DNA from: Prosapia bicincta
Lineage: Eukaryota > Arthropoda > Insecta > Hemiptera > Cercopidae
DNA length: 64,000 bases
Assembly: GCA_036971475.1 (NCBI GenBank)
Contig: JBAIZL010000006.1
Span: 57,618,398-57,682,397 of the forward strand
Direction: 5' to 3'
The notes under the pieces were generated by a model that was not told where the DNA came from, ran no database searches, and was given only the letters and a program-made list of their open reading frames with translations. Position 1 is the first letter of the stretch. Every line of letters begins with the position of its first letter. Both the position numbers and the translations under genes were made by a program. Of this stretch, positions 1 to 11,640 are shown piece by piece.

Positions 1-575
1 AGTCGTGCCGGCAAACTGGAGCATGCGCTGTCGCGAATTGTGTTCTGCCCATGACGAACAGCTGCACTGGTCGTGTCCCTTGCGATGCGATATGCATTTA
101 TGTCACAATCGAGTGTAGTTAACAGCTGTTCCGATGCGAAGAGGTTATGTTTGCGATAAACGCGTGAGTAACTGCATTAAAGCGTATTCCCATAAGCCAC
201 TAATGGGCACAGGTGCCATGTTGGTACGTAACCCCACGTGTCGCTACGGTTCAGCTACATCTGCAGGGTATTTGCATATGCCAGGGGTATCAAGGCACTG
301 GGAAGGTTTAATTAGAACACGCAAGTGCTAGATTGTTTTAACATTAGAGTATTTATATTAAAATAAACAGTGTTTAAGAACGGTTTAATTAAAGAGGCAT
401 CATCATGGTCCCTTTGATAGTTGGATCAATGAGTCTTGAGTAAATTTTACTCCAACACGTGGCATACGTACAAGCAAACTGAGTTTATGTAGTAGTTGCC
501 TGCATGAAACACCGTTCCTCTACGTTTACTCACGAACTCCTTAGTTGGGTGCGGTATTCAATGAAGGCCATGTGG
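1..575. other. No gene recognised; GC-richer left edge
   Basis: This stretch is visibly richer in G and C than the rest of the window. A 65-codon frame at 134-331 (plus) has no recognisable motif, no splice context and no homologue known to me, so it is not called. The block is probably old repeat DNA, as it leads directly into the fold-back at 576-1030. Confidence 0.4.
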
Positions 576-1030
576 CCGGCACTGCACTATACCCCGTCTC
601 ATTGTCAGTAGAGGAAAGCCAGGTAGCTAGGGAATTAGGAACTGCTCGGCCGATGAATAGGCAGGGACGCTCCAGCGAGTAATCTTATTAGTGACGCATC
701 GTCGATTACTCCACTTAAAAATGTTAATATAATAAATACGAATTATATGGGGAAGCGTAGCCGGTAATCACACGTAAAGTCGGCTGATTAACATGAGACA
801 AACACGCAATTGTTTGTTTAATAAAAATTAAGAAAACCGTATCAACGTTTTCCTCAAATAATGTGTATTTATTGGATTGACGTTTTTAAGTGGAGTAATC
901 GGCAATGTATCACTAATGGGATGTACTTACCGCTCCGTCCCCGCCTATTCATCGGCCGAGCAGTTTCTAATCCCCCCGCTACCAGGCTTGCCTCAACTTA
1001 TCCTGAGACTGGGTATAGACCGTACATTAT
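576..1030. repeat. Imperfect inverted repeat (fold-back), arms about 140 bp
   Basis: The left arm (about 580-722) and right arm (about 884-1027) are reverse complements with scattered mismatches. The shared blocks include CTCGGCCGATGAATAGGC and GATTACTCCACTTAAAAA. About 160 bp of AT-rich DNA separates the arms. There is no coding potential inside and no clear target-site duplication, so the element class is undetermined; a fold-back MITE or two inverted copies of one repeat are both possible. Confidence 0.75.
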
Positions 1031-1194
1031 TTGACCCTAGGTAAAGGCCTATATTTTCAATAGCTGAGCCAATTTAGGTCCATTCAAAACTGCTTAGTTT
1101 TATAGTTTTAGACACATTCGGTGAAGCCAGACAACGCCTCGTCTTTCTAATCCCGTTGGTTATCCAAGAATTATTCAACCCAGTCATCGTGTTA

Positions 1195-1310
1195 CGCGTT
1201 ATAGGCAGAACTCTGGGGCCCATAGTTTTCCTACTTAGCTTGACTGAATGGGCACCAGTCGGGTACTCGTGATACTGTGCACCGTGGACACTCCCTGCCC
1301 AAGACATGAG
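1195..1310 (-). repeat. Fragment related to the LINE 5' region at 41.6-41.8 kb
   Basis: The blocks AACTCTGGGG, CCATAGTTTTC and the stretch to about 1310 recur in the same order and orientation near 41,670-41,780, just upstream of the I-clade LINE ORF1. Translated on the minus strand the two copies share residues such as AQYHEY and AQYYEF, so the relationship is visible at protein level too. This is probably a relic of the same LINE family; the flanks here are not recognisable. Confidence 0.5.
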
Positions 1311-1319
1311 CCCCGCAAT

Positions 1320-1859
1320 GCCAGATTCACAGCATAATGTCTAAGATATTTGTCTTAAAACTCCAGTATGTAACCTACATTATATGTTTTTACACTAAAT
1401 AAATCCAAACCTATACTAATCACAATAGTTAAACAAATTAAGAGAAAACCCACAAATAAGAGTAATCTGTTACTTTAAATTGGCTCGTTTTACGCACACA
1501 ACTTTCTGACCCTATGTTTTGCAGTTTAAACAGATAATTGCAACTGAATTTCATATTAACATGTAAACAACATTCTTCGGGTGGTAGTAAAAGAAAAAGT
1601 AATTTAGACATACATAAATATTTGGTCCCTACACTAATTAAGAACCAGTTTTAAACAAATACAAAATGAACAGCTGTATTTATTTTCATTCATTACAATT
1701 ATTATTGTCCAAAAACAGTTTCCTCTATCTCAATTTTATCAGCTTTCTATCTGTACTTCATGTATTTGTGCGAAAACGTGTCAATTATAACTTTATATTT
1801 TGCTTTTCGATAAACTGGCTCAATGTCAGATATTGTGTAATATTAGTTCGATGTAATAA
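1320..1859. other. AT-rich spacer, nothing recognised
   Basis: No open frame with recognisable motifs, no inverted repeat and no microsatellite. It separates the GC-richer block from the minisatellite. Confidence 0.5.
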
Positions 1860-4800
1860 GAATGTAACACTATGAACAAGAATGTGCCACTACGCACAGA
1901 ATGGGACCCTATGCATATGAATGTGACCCTATACACAAGAATGTGATACTATTCACAAGATTATGACACTATGCATAAGAATGTGACACTATGCACAGAA
2001 TGGGACCCTATGCATATGAATGTGACCCTATGCACACAAATGTGATACTATGCACAAAAATGTGATATTATACGCAAGAATATGACACTATGCACAAGAC
2101 TGTGACCATATGTATAAGAATGTGATACTATGCATAAGATTGTGACCCTATGCACAAGAATGTGACACTATGCGAAAGAATGTAACACTATGCACAAGAT
2201 TGTGACATTATGCACAAGATTGAGACCCTATGCACAAGAATTTGATACTATGCACAAGATTGTGACACTATGCATAGGAATGTGACCCTATGCACAAGAT
2301 TGTGACAATATGTATAAGAATGTGATACTACGCCCAAGAATATGACACTATGCACAGAATGGGACCCTATGCATAAGAATGTGGCCCTATGCACAAGAAT
2401 GTGATACTATGCACAAGATTGTGACACTATGCATAAGAATGTGACGCTATGCACAAGATTGTGACACTATGCATAAGAATGTGACACTACGCCCAAGAAT
2501 GTGACACTATGCACAGAATGGGACCCTATGCATATGAATGTGACCCTATGCACAAGAATGTGACATTATGCATAAGAATGTGACACTATGCATAAGAATG
2601 TGACACTATGCAAACGAATGTGATACTATGCACGAGAATATGACATTATGCGCAAGAATGTGACACTATGCACAAAAATGTGCCACTATGCACCGAATGG
2701 GACCCTATGCATATGAATGTGACCCTATGCACAAGATTGTGATACTATGCACGAGAATATGACATTATGCGCAAGAATGTGACACTATGCACAAAAATGT
2801 GCCACTATGCACCGAATGGGACCCTATGCATATGAATGTGACCCTATGCACAAGATTGTGATACTATGCACAAGATTGTGACACTATGCATAAGAATATG
2901 ACACTATGCCCAAGAATGTGATATTATGCACAAGATTGTGACACTATGCATAAGAATGTGACTCTATGCCCAAGAATGTGATACTATGCAAACGAATGTG
3001 ATACTAAGCACAAGAATGTGACATTATGCGCAAGAATGTGACACTATGCACAAAAATGTGCCACTATACACCGAATGGGACCCTATGCATATGAATGTGA
3101 CCCTATGCACAAGATTGTGACACTATGCATAAGAATGTGACCCTATGCACAAGATTGTGACACTATGCACAAGACTGTGACCCTATGCATAAGAATGTGA
3201 TACTATGGACACGATCGTGACCCTATACACAAGATTGTGACACTATGCGCAAGAATGTGACACTGTGCATAAGAATGTGACACTATGCCCAAGAGTGTGA
3301 CACTATGCACACAAATGTGGTACTATGTACAAGAAAGTGATATTATGCGCAAGAATGTGACACTATGCACAAGACTGTGACCATATGTATAAGAATGTGA
3401 TACTATGCATAAGATTGTGACCCTATGCACAAGAATGTGAAACTATGCGAAAGAATGTAACACTAAGCACAAGATTGTGACACTATGCACAAGATTGAGA
3501 CCCTATGCACAAGAATGTAATACTATGCACAAGATTGTGACCCTATGCATACGAATATGACACTATGCACAATATTGTGACCCTATGCACAAGAGTGAGG
3601 CACTATGCACAATATTGTGACTCTATGCACAAGAATGTGACACTGTGCGTAAGAATTTGACACTATGCCCAAGAATGTGACACTATGCATAAAAATGTGA
3701 CACTATGCATAAGAATATGACAAAAATGCACACGCATGTGACACTATGCACAAGAATGTAACCCTATGTGTACGAATGTGACATTAGGCATAAGAATGTG
3801 GCACTAAGCATGAAATGTAACTCTATGCATAAAAATGTGACACTATGCATAAGAGTGTAACACTATACTATGTATGGGAATGACACTATGCGTAAGAATG
3901 TGAAACTTTACATAAGAATGTGACGCTATGCATACGAATGTGACTCTATGCATAAGAACGTGACATTAGGCATAATAATGTGACGATATACATAGAAATG
4001 TGGCACTATCTATAAAAGTGTAATACTATGCATAGAAATGTGACACTATGCACAAGAATGTGACAATATGCATAAGAATATAACATTATGCATAAGAATG
4101 TAACACTATGTATACGAATGTAACGCTATGCATAGAAATGTGACACTATTGATGGAAATGTGACACTATGCATAAGAATGTAACAATATGCATAGAAATG
4201 TGACACTATTCATAAGAGTGTGACACTATGCGACACTGTGCATAAGAATGTAACACTATGCATACGAATGTGAGGCTATACATACGAATGTGACACTATG
4301 CACAAGAACGTGACATTAGGCATAAAAATGAGACGAAATACATAGAAATATGACACTATGCATAAGAATGTGACAATATGCATAAGAATGTTTCCCTATG
4401 AATAAGAATGTAACACTTGGCATAATGTAACACTATGCATAAGAATGTGACGATATGCATAATATGACACTATGCATAAGAACTCGATATTAGGCATAAG
4501 AATGTGATGATATGCATATAAATGTGTCACTATTCATAAGAGTGTAACAAAATGCATAGAAATGTGACACTATATGTAAAAATGTAAAATTAGGCATAAG
4601 AATGTAACACTATGCATACGAATGTGATACTATGCATAAGAATGTAACACAATGCATTGAAAGTGACACTAAGCATAAGAATGTGACACTAGGCATAAGA
4701 ATGTAACACTACCAGAAGAATGTGATACTATGCGTAAGTGTGTAACACTATCAATAGAAAGTGACAATATGCGTAAGAATGTGACATTAGGTATAAGAAT

Positions 4801-5250
4801 GTGACACTAGGCATAAGAGTGACACTACCAGAAGAATGTGATGCTATGCGTAAGGATGTGACACTATGTGTAAGAATGTGACACTACTATAATATCGTGA
4901 CACTAGGCATAAGAATGTGACACTATGAATAAGAGTGTAACACTATGTATAGAAAGTGACACTATGCATAAGAATGTGACATTAGGTATAAGAATGTGAC
5001 ACTAGGCATAAGAGTGACACTACCAGAAGAATGTGATGCTATGCGTAAGAGTGTAACACTATGCATAGAAAGTGACACTATGCGTAAGAATGTGACATTA
5101 GGTATAAGAATGTGACACTAGGCATAAGAATGACACTACCAGAAGAATGTGATGCTATGCGTAAGAGTGTAACACTATGTATAGAATGTGACTCTTTGCA
5201 TAAGAATGTAGCACTATGTATAGAATGTGACACTTTGCATAAGAATGCAT
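1860..5250. repeat. 20-bp minisatellite array, roughly 165 degenerate copies
   Basis: The unit is approximately AAGAATGTGACACTATGCAT, repeated head to tail for about 3.4 kb. Variants fall in zones: a left part with a shorter GAATGGGACCCTATGCAT variant, and a right part with AGAATGTAACACTATG and CACTACCAGAAG variants. Higher-order repeats are visible: a block of about 120 bp recurs at about 2692, 2811 and 3068, and another block near 4790, 4985 and 5100. The array is not open in any frame for long and has no spacer/repeat alternation, so it is neither a protein repeat nor a CRISPR. Confidence 0.97.
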
Positions 5251-5522
5251 TAGAATTAATAAGCTAATACTTTTGTGCTTTAACCTTTATATATTTTAAT
5301 GAACACTTTTTATAGCCATGTACTTTATGTTATGTTTATCATTTTGCTAAGAGCGATAATTAGCAAAGAATTAGCCCCTACACATTCCCAGAATCAGTCT
5401 AAACAAAAAATTTATATAGATGTTTTTCTAAGAAAAATTCTCATATCAAAATTGTCTTGTATATTTTTCAAAACTGTAAATTTTTGTTTTAGTCTTTCGT
5501 CGGAACCTATACTGATAGAATA

Positions 5523-5579
<57 letters not shown>

Positions 5580-5862
5580 GTTTATATATTTTCCGAAGAA
5601 TATTGTATGTAAGTTAATGTTTCAGTTTGAACAAAAAGTATTTACATTATAATTTATTCAAAACGATTGGGAAAAGATTAATTTTCTATTCATGTTAGCT
5701 AGAAAAATGCATAGTTTCCTTTTAAAATATAGATAAAAATAATTATTACAATGTTGTTCAGTTGCCCAGAAACAAAATAACAATGACTTTTAAAATGGAT
5801 CTAATGAAAGCTTATGAAAATTTGCAGTAATAAAATTTTCATGGTGATATTACTTAGCGAGT
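5251..5862. other. Spacer with (TA)n tract; upstream region of the 545-codon frame
   Basis: A (TA)n microsatellite lies at about 5526-5574. The rest is AT-rich. A TGA in frame at 5845 closes the frame upstream of the ATG at 5863. A possible splice acceptor (TACTTAG) ends at 5856, just before the ATG, so an upstream 5' UTR or coding exon cannot be excluded. Confidence 0.5.
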
Positions 5863-7500
5863 ATGTTTTCGGAAATGTATTCCTACAGCACATATAATAG
5901 AAACTGTTTGAAAAAGCATAACATAAATTCAAAAAATTGTTCAACAGAAATGCCACGTTACTGTAGATCGTGCGAGAGGCACATCATGAGAAGAAATGCA
6001 TTGCACTGCATGAACACAATGCCACCTTCCCAACTGACAATGTTTTACATGAACTCACAGGGCTTTGGTTACAACGAACCAATTTGTAGATGCCAGCGGA
6101 AAAATATAAATGAAAACTTATGGGACAGGCGTTGGGAAAGATGGTGGGGCTATAACTGGGCTCGAGAGCAACGTAAATCATTGAAGAAAATACACAAAGT
6201 GCGTGGAACAGAACAGTTAATTGAACACAAATCAATAGACGGAAAAGAGATCACAAAAACAATGGTTGATAAAAGTACATCTTGTGAAAAATTTGAAGAC
6301 AGAAAAGAATTGAAGCCTCCCTGTCAAAACAATGAAACAAAGGAAAGTGGAGTGAGATATGTCGAGATACAATATCCTCAAATCACTTCCCCGATAACAC
6401 CCAAACCTCAATTTTTTCCCCCATTGCCAAGAAAAATTCAAGCTGAAAGTAAATTTAGTGATAGGGTACGACAAATAATAAAAGTAGGGAGAAGTTTAAA
6501 ACCAGATTTAATACCTGAAATGCATAAAGAATATTTAAACTTGTGTTATAAAAAAGTAATGGCAACACCGTGCAATTCCGTAGACAATGTTAGAATTATG
6601 TGCCATGGTGAAAGTAGAGTATTTACTCAAAGCAGAGAATCAGTCGACAGTGAACAGAATTGTGTCAGTAATCAAACTGTAAAAAGCAATGAGAATAATT
6701 TTGTGAGATGCAACCGAAATTATGTACAAAAACGCAGAAATAAAAGCGGTATTAAGAAAAATAAAATGGATAGGAAAACAAGTTCAGAACTTGAATCCTG
6801 GGTCCGAATACACAACTCTTTCTCACGTTCAGACCAAACACCCTTGTCTAATCTAGCTGATGAAGTAAGGTCATGTTTATCACAACATAATGAAACACCA
6901 TATGAAGATAAACTAGAATACCTAGAGATGAGAATATCTAAACTTGAAGATAAACACAAGAGTGACAATCAAATCATGACAGAAAGTGAACTGACTCTAT
7001 TAAATTATTTAAAATCAAGAACTGAATCATTTACTACTAATGTGGAAATATCAAAAGATTCTCTCGATAAGCATAGTAAAGATATCATTATGAGGGAAGA
7101 CAATAATGATAAAGAATTGAATGAAAGTTTTAAAAAAGAAATTAAATCATTAAAATCAACAGATAACTGTTTTAAGAAGCAAGAGATTTTTGAAGACAGT
7201 AAAAGCTTAGAAAAAAATCTGCATCATAAGTTATATTTGGCAGAATTAGACAGTAAACTTTTCAAAAAAACTCCTGAGAAAATAACGAACGAGGTAAGAG
7301 TGAGCACAAAAATCTCCAACACCATTGTTAAACCAAATAAACAGAAGATTAAAACGTGGTTTCCACATCCAATTAAAAAATCACCATTCTGGGCTTTTGT
7401 CTTTGGTCAAAGATCTAAAGTAAATATCAAAAATGATGATTTTGAACTTTCCAAAACTTGTAAGGTTAAGCTGCAAAACGCCTTTAAAGAAAGCAAATAA
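5863..7500 (+). CDS. Uncharacterised 545-residue basic protein, intact single open frame
   Basis: I do not recognise this protein. A frame of 545 codons without a stop is very unlikely by chance in DNA this AT-rich, so it is probably a real gene or one large exon. The N-terminus (residues 1-85) holds a cysteine/histidine cluster (CRSCERH, then C at about 49, and CRC near 77) that could bind metal. A tryptophan-rich patch (WDRRWERWWGYNW) lies near 86-98. A proline-rich segment runs about 175-193. The middle and C-terminal parts are rich in Lys, Glu, Asn and Ser, with coiled-coil-like heptads around 350-375. The C-terminal tail has a WFPHPIKKSPFW block. No signal peptide or membrane segment is apparent, so an intracellular protein is likely. 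The start is the first Met after an in-frame stop. An AATAAA overlaps the stop codon and could serve polyadenylation. No transposase or reverse-transcriptase motifs are present. Confidence 0.6.
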   Translation: MFSEMYSYSTYNRNCLKKHNINSKNCSTEMPRYCRSCERHIMRRNALHCMNTMPPSQLTMFYMNSQGFGYNEPICRCQRKNINENLWDRRWERWWGYNWAREQRKSLKKIHKVRGTEQLIEHKSIDGKEITKTMVDKSTSCEKFEDRKELKPPCQNNETKESGVRYVEIQYPQITSPITPKPQFFPPLPRKIQAESKFSDRVRQIIKVGRSLKPDLIPEMHKEYLNLCYKKVMATPCNSVDNVRIMCHGESRVFTQSRESVDSEQNCVSNQTVKSNENNFVRCNRNYVQKRRNKSGIKKNKMDRKTSSELESWVRIHNSFSRSDQTPLSNLADEVRSCLSQHNETPYEDKLEYLEMRISKLEDKHKSDNQIMTESELTLLNYLKSRTESFTTNVEISKDSLDKHSKDIIMREDNNDKELNESFKKEIKSLKSTDNCFKKQEIFEDSKSLEKNLHHKLYLAELDSKLFKKTPEKITNEVRVSTKISNTIVKPNKQKIKTWFPHPIKKSPFWAFVFGQRSKVNIKNDDFELSKTCKVKLQNAFKESK

Positions 7501-7714
7501 AAATTAAATTTGTATCTACGTTTAAGTAGATCAATTCATTTATAAATGTGTATTACTGAAATGAGTAATTATCATACTACAAATTTGTATTCATAATTTA
7601 TTTCTCGATTGAGTATACATGTAGCTTTTTATTTACTTACTTATAACACATCTCCTAAATACAATTAAAAAAACCCGTCCTGCATAAATATTGCATAGTG
7701 CAAATTAGAAGCAT
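7501..7714. other. AT-rich 3' flank of the 545-codon frame
   Basis: Apart from AATAAA-like hexamers just after the stop codon, nothing is recognisable here. Confidence 0.4.
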
Positions 7715-7892
7715 AAATCACAGGTGCATTATTGAAGGTGCCAATAATGGATGTGGCGTTATTCAATGTGGAATTAATAGAGCTGGCATAATTAGAGGTG
7801 ACATTAAAGGAGATGGCATTATTAGAGATGGAATTAATAGACATGGCATTATAGGAGGTGGCATTATTAGAGGTCGAATTATTAGAGGGGAC
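7715..7892. repeat. 15-bp minisatellite encoding a GIIRG-like pentapeptide
   Basis: About 12 imperfect copies of a 15-bp unit close to GGCATTATTAGAGGT. Because 15 is a multiple of three the array stays open: the plus frame reads GIIRG/GINRH-type pentapeptides and the minus frame reads Asn/Ser/Ala-rich repeats. No start context, splice signals or flanking conserved protein support expression, so it is called a repeat, not a gene. Confidence 0.85.
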
Positions 7893-7944
7893 AGTTACTA
7901 TAGCAATATCCTCCAAAAAAAAGTTATTTAATACCAATATTTAT

Positions 7945-8130
7945 AAAAGTCATTGGACAGGTGAGAGGTGTCGTTGGATTCTACACCATCATTCATTCTT
8001 TGGCAGTGTAGAATCAAAATGTTTCCAGTGCTTTGTCTCTTGGGAAAAGTAATAGACCCAAGTTTCATCTGTGGTCACAAACCGGTAAAAATTTTCTTTG
8101 CCAGATTTGCCCAGTCTAGAGGAGTGAGGT
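7945..8130 (-). pseudogene. Mariner/IS630 transposase fragment
   Basis: The reverse strand reads RFVTTDETWVYYFSQETK and continues to LPKNE, then a stop. TDETWV is the block around the first catalytic aspartate of mariner-type DDE/D transposases, and the ETKHW that follows is in the expected place. Only about 60 codons survive. The second and third catalytic blocks and both terminal repeats are missing, so this is a dead scrap. Confidence 0.8.
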
Positions 8131-8159
8131 AAATTCAACATATAACAATTTATATGATG

Positions 8160-8780
8160 CAAATATTGTAACGGGTCAGCCCTTTTACCTGGGGTAAGTT
8201 TTACCTTTATTATAAATGTGTGTTAATTACTAATTAACAAATTAATTAATTACTTACCCTGGGCTCTAGTTCTAACGTCATAACCCAGGAAAATACTGTC
8301 TGTCCATGACGCTCTTCTATCTTGAAGCTAGAACTAGGTTACTTGTGAAATAAGAATTGGAAGTTTTAAAATACAAAATTAGACAATTTATTAATCAATG
8401 ACAAATTACAATAGAACAAAAGACGCCAATGTGTCGAGTAAATATCTTTTAATTACTGCTAACTATTACATACTTTTTAATTACTTATTAACCTTTAAAA
8501 TTTTATATGTATCGGGAAGATAGTAACTTAAGTTTTCCAATTTAAGTTTGAAATGAATATTCAAAGGACATTTTCTACCTTTCATGTGTTAACCGTTTAT
8601 CAATTAAAATTCAACTTAGTTAACATTAAAATACATTTTCTTTATTATTATCTAAAACGTACCTGGTTGTGCACATTACTTATAAAACACTTCAACACAT
8701 ACCACAAAACATTGCCCATGGCTTTTGGAATCACTAATCACTGCACATCAATCCTGGAATCAGCGCTCTTATACAAAAAT
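8160..8780 (-). repeat. Dispersed repeat, inverted copy of 46.10-46.56 kb
   Basis: About 8335-8760 matches 46,100-46,560 in reverse orientation with many small differences. Shared blocks include AACCGTTTATCAATT, TTAAGTTTGAAATGAATATTC-like DNA, and CATTGCCCATGGCTTTTGG. A 126-codon frame at 8553-8933 lies inside it and has no recognisable motif. No terminal repeats or poly-A tail were identified, so the class is unknown. Confidence 0.75.
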
Positions 8781-9074
8781 GATATAAACTTTTGCTTATT
8801 CTGTTATTCTGGAAACTCGGTTAAGCAGAACTCGAGAGTATACTATATTTATGTTCAGGTATCTGGGAAAAATCCTAAATATTCAGCACAGAGGGTTGTT
8901 TATGTGGTAAAACTTACATTGAATTTTACATAACTGTAATATCTTTTACAACATAAAAACTAGATACTGTAATTACAACCACGAATGTTATAATGAAAAA
9001 GATTCTTTGATCTAGCTTTATCAATAGTTATAAACCTAAATATTTTAAACAAGAGTATAATTTCAGTATTTTAC

Positions 9075-9205
9075 CTGGGGTGTAACTCGACCAACAAAGT
9101 AGGGCAACACTGCTCTGTTCAGGTCCTTGGCTGAGTATCCAGCTTTGCACATTTCAGATCCATTGTCTACGACCAATGTTGTCAGTTTGTCACATTGTAT
9201 TGTTT
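9075..9205 (-). pseudogene. Orphan actin-like first coding exon, start codon out of frame
   Basis: The reverse strand reads [20 protein letters not shown] and continues [20 protein letters not shown]. This aligns with the first 41 residues of actin (VVDNGSGMCKAG..., RAVFPSIVGR). The exon is bounded by a good acceptor (TTTTTTTAG) and donor (CCCCAG/GTAAAA). The donor falls after the Gln equivalent to actin codon 41, an intron position known in animal actin genes. The only nearby ATG is ATGTGAC, where actins have ATGTGTGAC: a 2-bp loss that puts ATG out of frame. Many changes at otherwise near-invariant actin positions agree with relaxed constraint. No second actin exon was found in the minus-strand DNA down to position 1. 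It is most likely a relic of an intron-containing actin copy; a very divergent expressed exon is less likely. Confidence 0.75.
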
Positions 9206-11640
9206 CTAAAAAAATTTAAACTACATTTAATTCCAAACGTTAAAGTGACATAAGAAACATAAAACAATGTTTTGAAAAATATTTATTTCCCTTGTGGCCT
9301 AATAATTTAGGCTACAAGTCAAATTATGTAGCCCATAAGTAGGTAGCAGGTAGCCTTCTATTCACTCCAGTTGGGGAATGTTTACTTCAGGAAGCCATTA
9401 TTTTCCACTATTCTCAGTACCAAGATAAAGGACTTTCCTTTCCTTACTAGACCTTTCCTTAATTGCAATAAATTCCATCTACACGGGAGTATAAAGGGTA
9501 AACAACTCTATAGAACCAGGTAAATGATTCTGCACATGTAACATCATAAGTTCTCCTGTATATCCGGTATCAGGAGATTTCATTCCCCTACCTTATGCTT
9601 ATCTATACACCTATCTTTTCTATCCTTTTTTTGTGATAGTAATCATACTGGCAGATCGCCTCAATACTCAGAAAAAATCAAAAGCAAACACTATAAAATT
9701 ACCCCCGAACTCTAACTGAACACAAATTTAGTAACAAGACTAGTTTTGATTAATGACAACATTGATTAACAGTCTAGTTTTGTTCTAATCATAGTTAAAA
9801 AATTATTGGTTTATATGTGGCGGTCAATGAGCAAAAAAATAACTTTATTGCCTATGAAAGTTTTAGATAACAAAACACTTAATTTCCAGTGTTTTCTGAC
9901 TAAACATATTTGTCTGATTCTTTGTTTTAAAGTTGTTTAAACACCAATTATTTAAATAATAGTTAAAACTATTTCAATTGATCAAAATATCAAAAATATT
10001 TTCCTGGCAAAGAGCCAAATAAGATTATCTAGCATGGCCAGCAACAAACTATTATTAAGCTAAGCCTAGGTAATTAAACCTAAATACTAATTCCTAATAC
10101 AAAACTTTCATTACAAAAACTAAAAACAAAACTCTTGAACTAGGTTAATAAAAGTTATAAGTAAATGCTAAAATCTAAACTTAAACTAATATTACTTAAA
10201 TACTAAAATCCTAAATAATTAAAAAGAAACTAATTCTAAAATTAGACTAGAAAATAAAATAAAAACAATTAATTTTTAATAGATAAATCATCTGGGATAA
10301 AAAGACAATGACAGTCAATAGACAACAACATTTAACACCACCTTTAAACTCTCATGAAGATCATAACACTGACTTATCACAATTAAACAAACCCTGCTTG
10401 ACTGTGATGGTTCCTCCCCTAACTGACATAGTGAAAGATCCTAGTGTTGCATTGACCATCCATGAATTTACAGAGTGCATAGACAAGTAACCACCACTTA
10501 ATCAGTACAATTTGGACCAATTAAAAACTTCCATGGACGGACAATATTCTTTATTTATCTCAGCTTATGATACACAGTTTGCCATTATTTATATCAAGCA
10601 AGGAATATAGTACGCTTTACTTTTCATACAAAGTCAGATGCCAAGACAAGATATAACCTATTACTTCCATTCATCAACCTCTGTTTTCGAATATCCCGCA
10701 GTGACCAGGCGCAACAAAATACCTCGACACCCCAAAATTGGAGACTGTATATTGAACACAATATTTCAACTAAAGGGCTCTTAGAGTTAATTTTCTGAAT
10801 CCCCTGGAGAATCCTTTAGGAATCAGAACACACAAGTTAATCTAATGCTATTAACAACTATTAAGGCTTTGAAAAGGTCCACTACAAACTTACTACAAAC
10901 TGAGAGCATTTTATAAGTGACATAAAATGCGCATTTTACTTCATTATCCATTTTCCAACTGCCTGAGAAGATACTCCACACTGTATTGGTGGGTTCTATA
11001 AATCTGCAAAAACTCCTGACAATTAAATATCATGTTAAGTATTGTGATTTAGATAACTGGATGATAGTAAATCCAAATATTGCATTTTTATTATCCATTG
11101 AGAGATGTAATACAATGTTTATTTGAATAATGGTGGTAGTGGCAAATCTAGGTTATTAAGAATGTGCAAGATTCTTATAGCAAATGAGTCTCTCACATTT
11201 CAAATGGAGAGCTTAATCTCAATTGCAATCCGTACCAATGCATAATGGTCATAATGGTACGATGTATCTTCTGTAATAATGCCAACCCAATTAATTATCA
11301 AAAAGCTTCAAACGCACTCAAGTTAATGATCTTTATGAATATAAAGAATGTTTTCTTTGTATGCAAAATAAGGCTTTCTTATTTTGCACAAAAATATTAC
11401 AAAATGACTTTGTAAAACAATAAACGTTAAGAGTACAAGACATTTCTGTTGTTACAAGTTTTAATAGAACTTTGGTAAGCACTCTGAAGGTTGACGACTG
11501 ATCTCTCCAAAATATCATTTTCTCTTATCTCATGAGGTATTGTCAGGTTTTTAAAGTGGAAAATATTAAAGTTTTAATACATTTATTATTATAAGTTTAT
11601 AAAAGACCATTTTTCACTCATGCAAAGTGTGCTATAAAAT
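9206..11640. other. AT-rich intergenic DNA, no gene recognised
   Basis: About 2.4 kb. The longest frame (10308-10490, plus, 60 codons) has no motif. No inverted repeats of note or transposon termini were seen. Confidence 0.5.

Noticed and set aside
134..331. 65-codon plus frame
   Set aside because: No motif, no context; chance frame in the GC-richer block.
1860..5250. CRISPR-like array
   Set aside because: Repeats are contiguous 20-mers with no unique spacers, degenerate throughout, in a eukaryotic context.
5863..7500. Transposon or retroelement protein for the 545-codon frame
   Set aside because: No DDE, RT, integrase or CCHC knuckle pattern and no flanking terminal repeats were found.
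8553..8933. 126-codon plus frame
   Set aside because: Lies mostly inside a dispersed repeat shared with 46.1-46.56 kb, no motif and no splice or start context.
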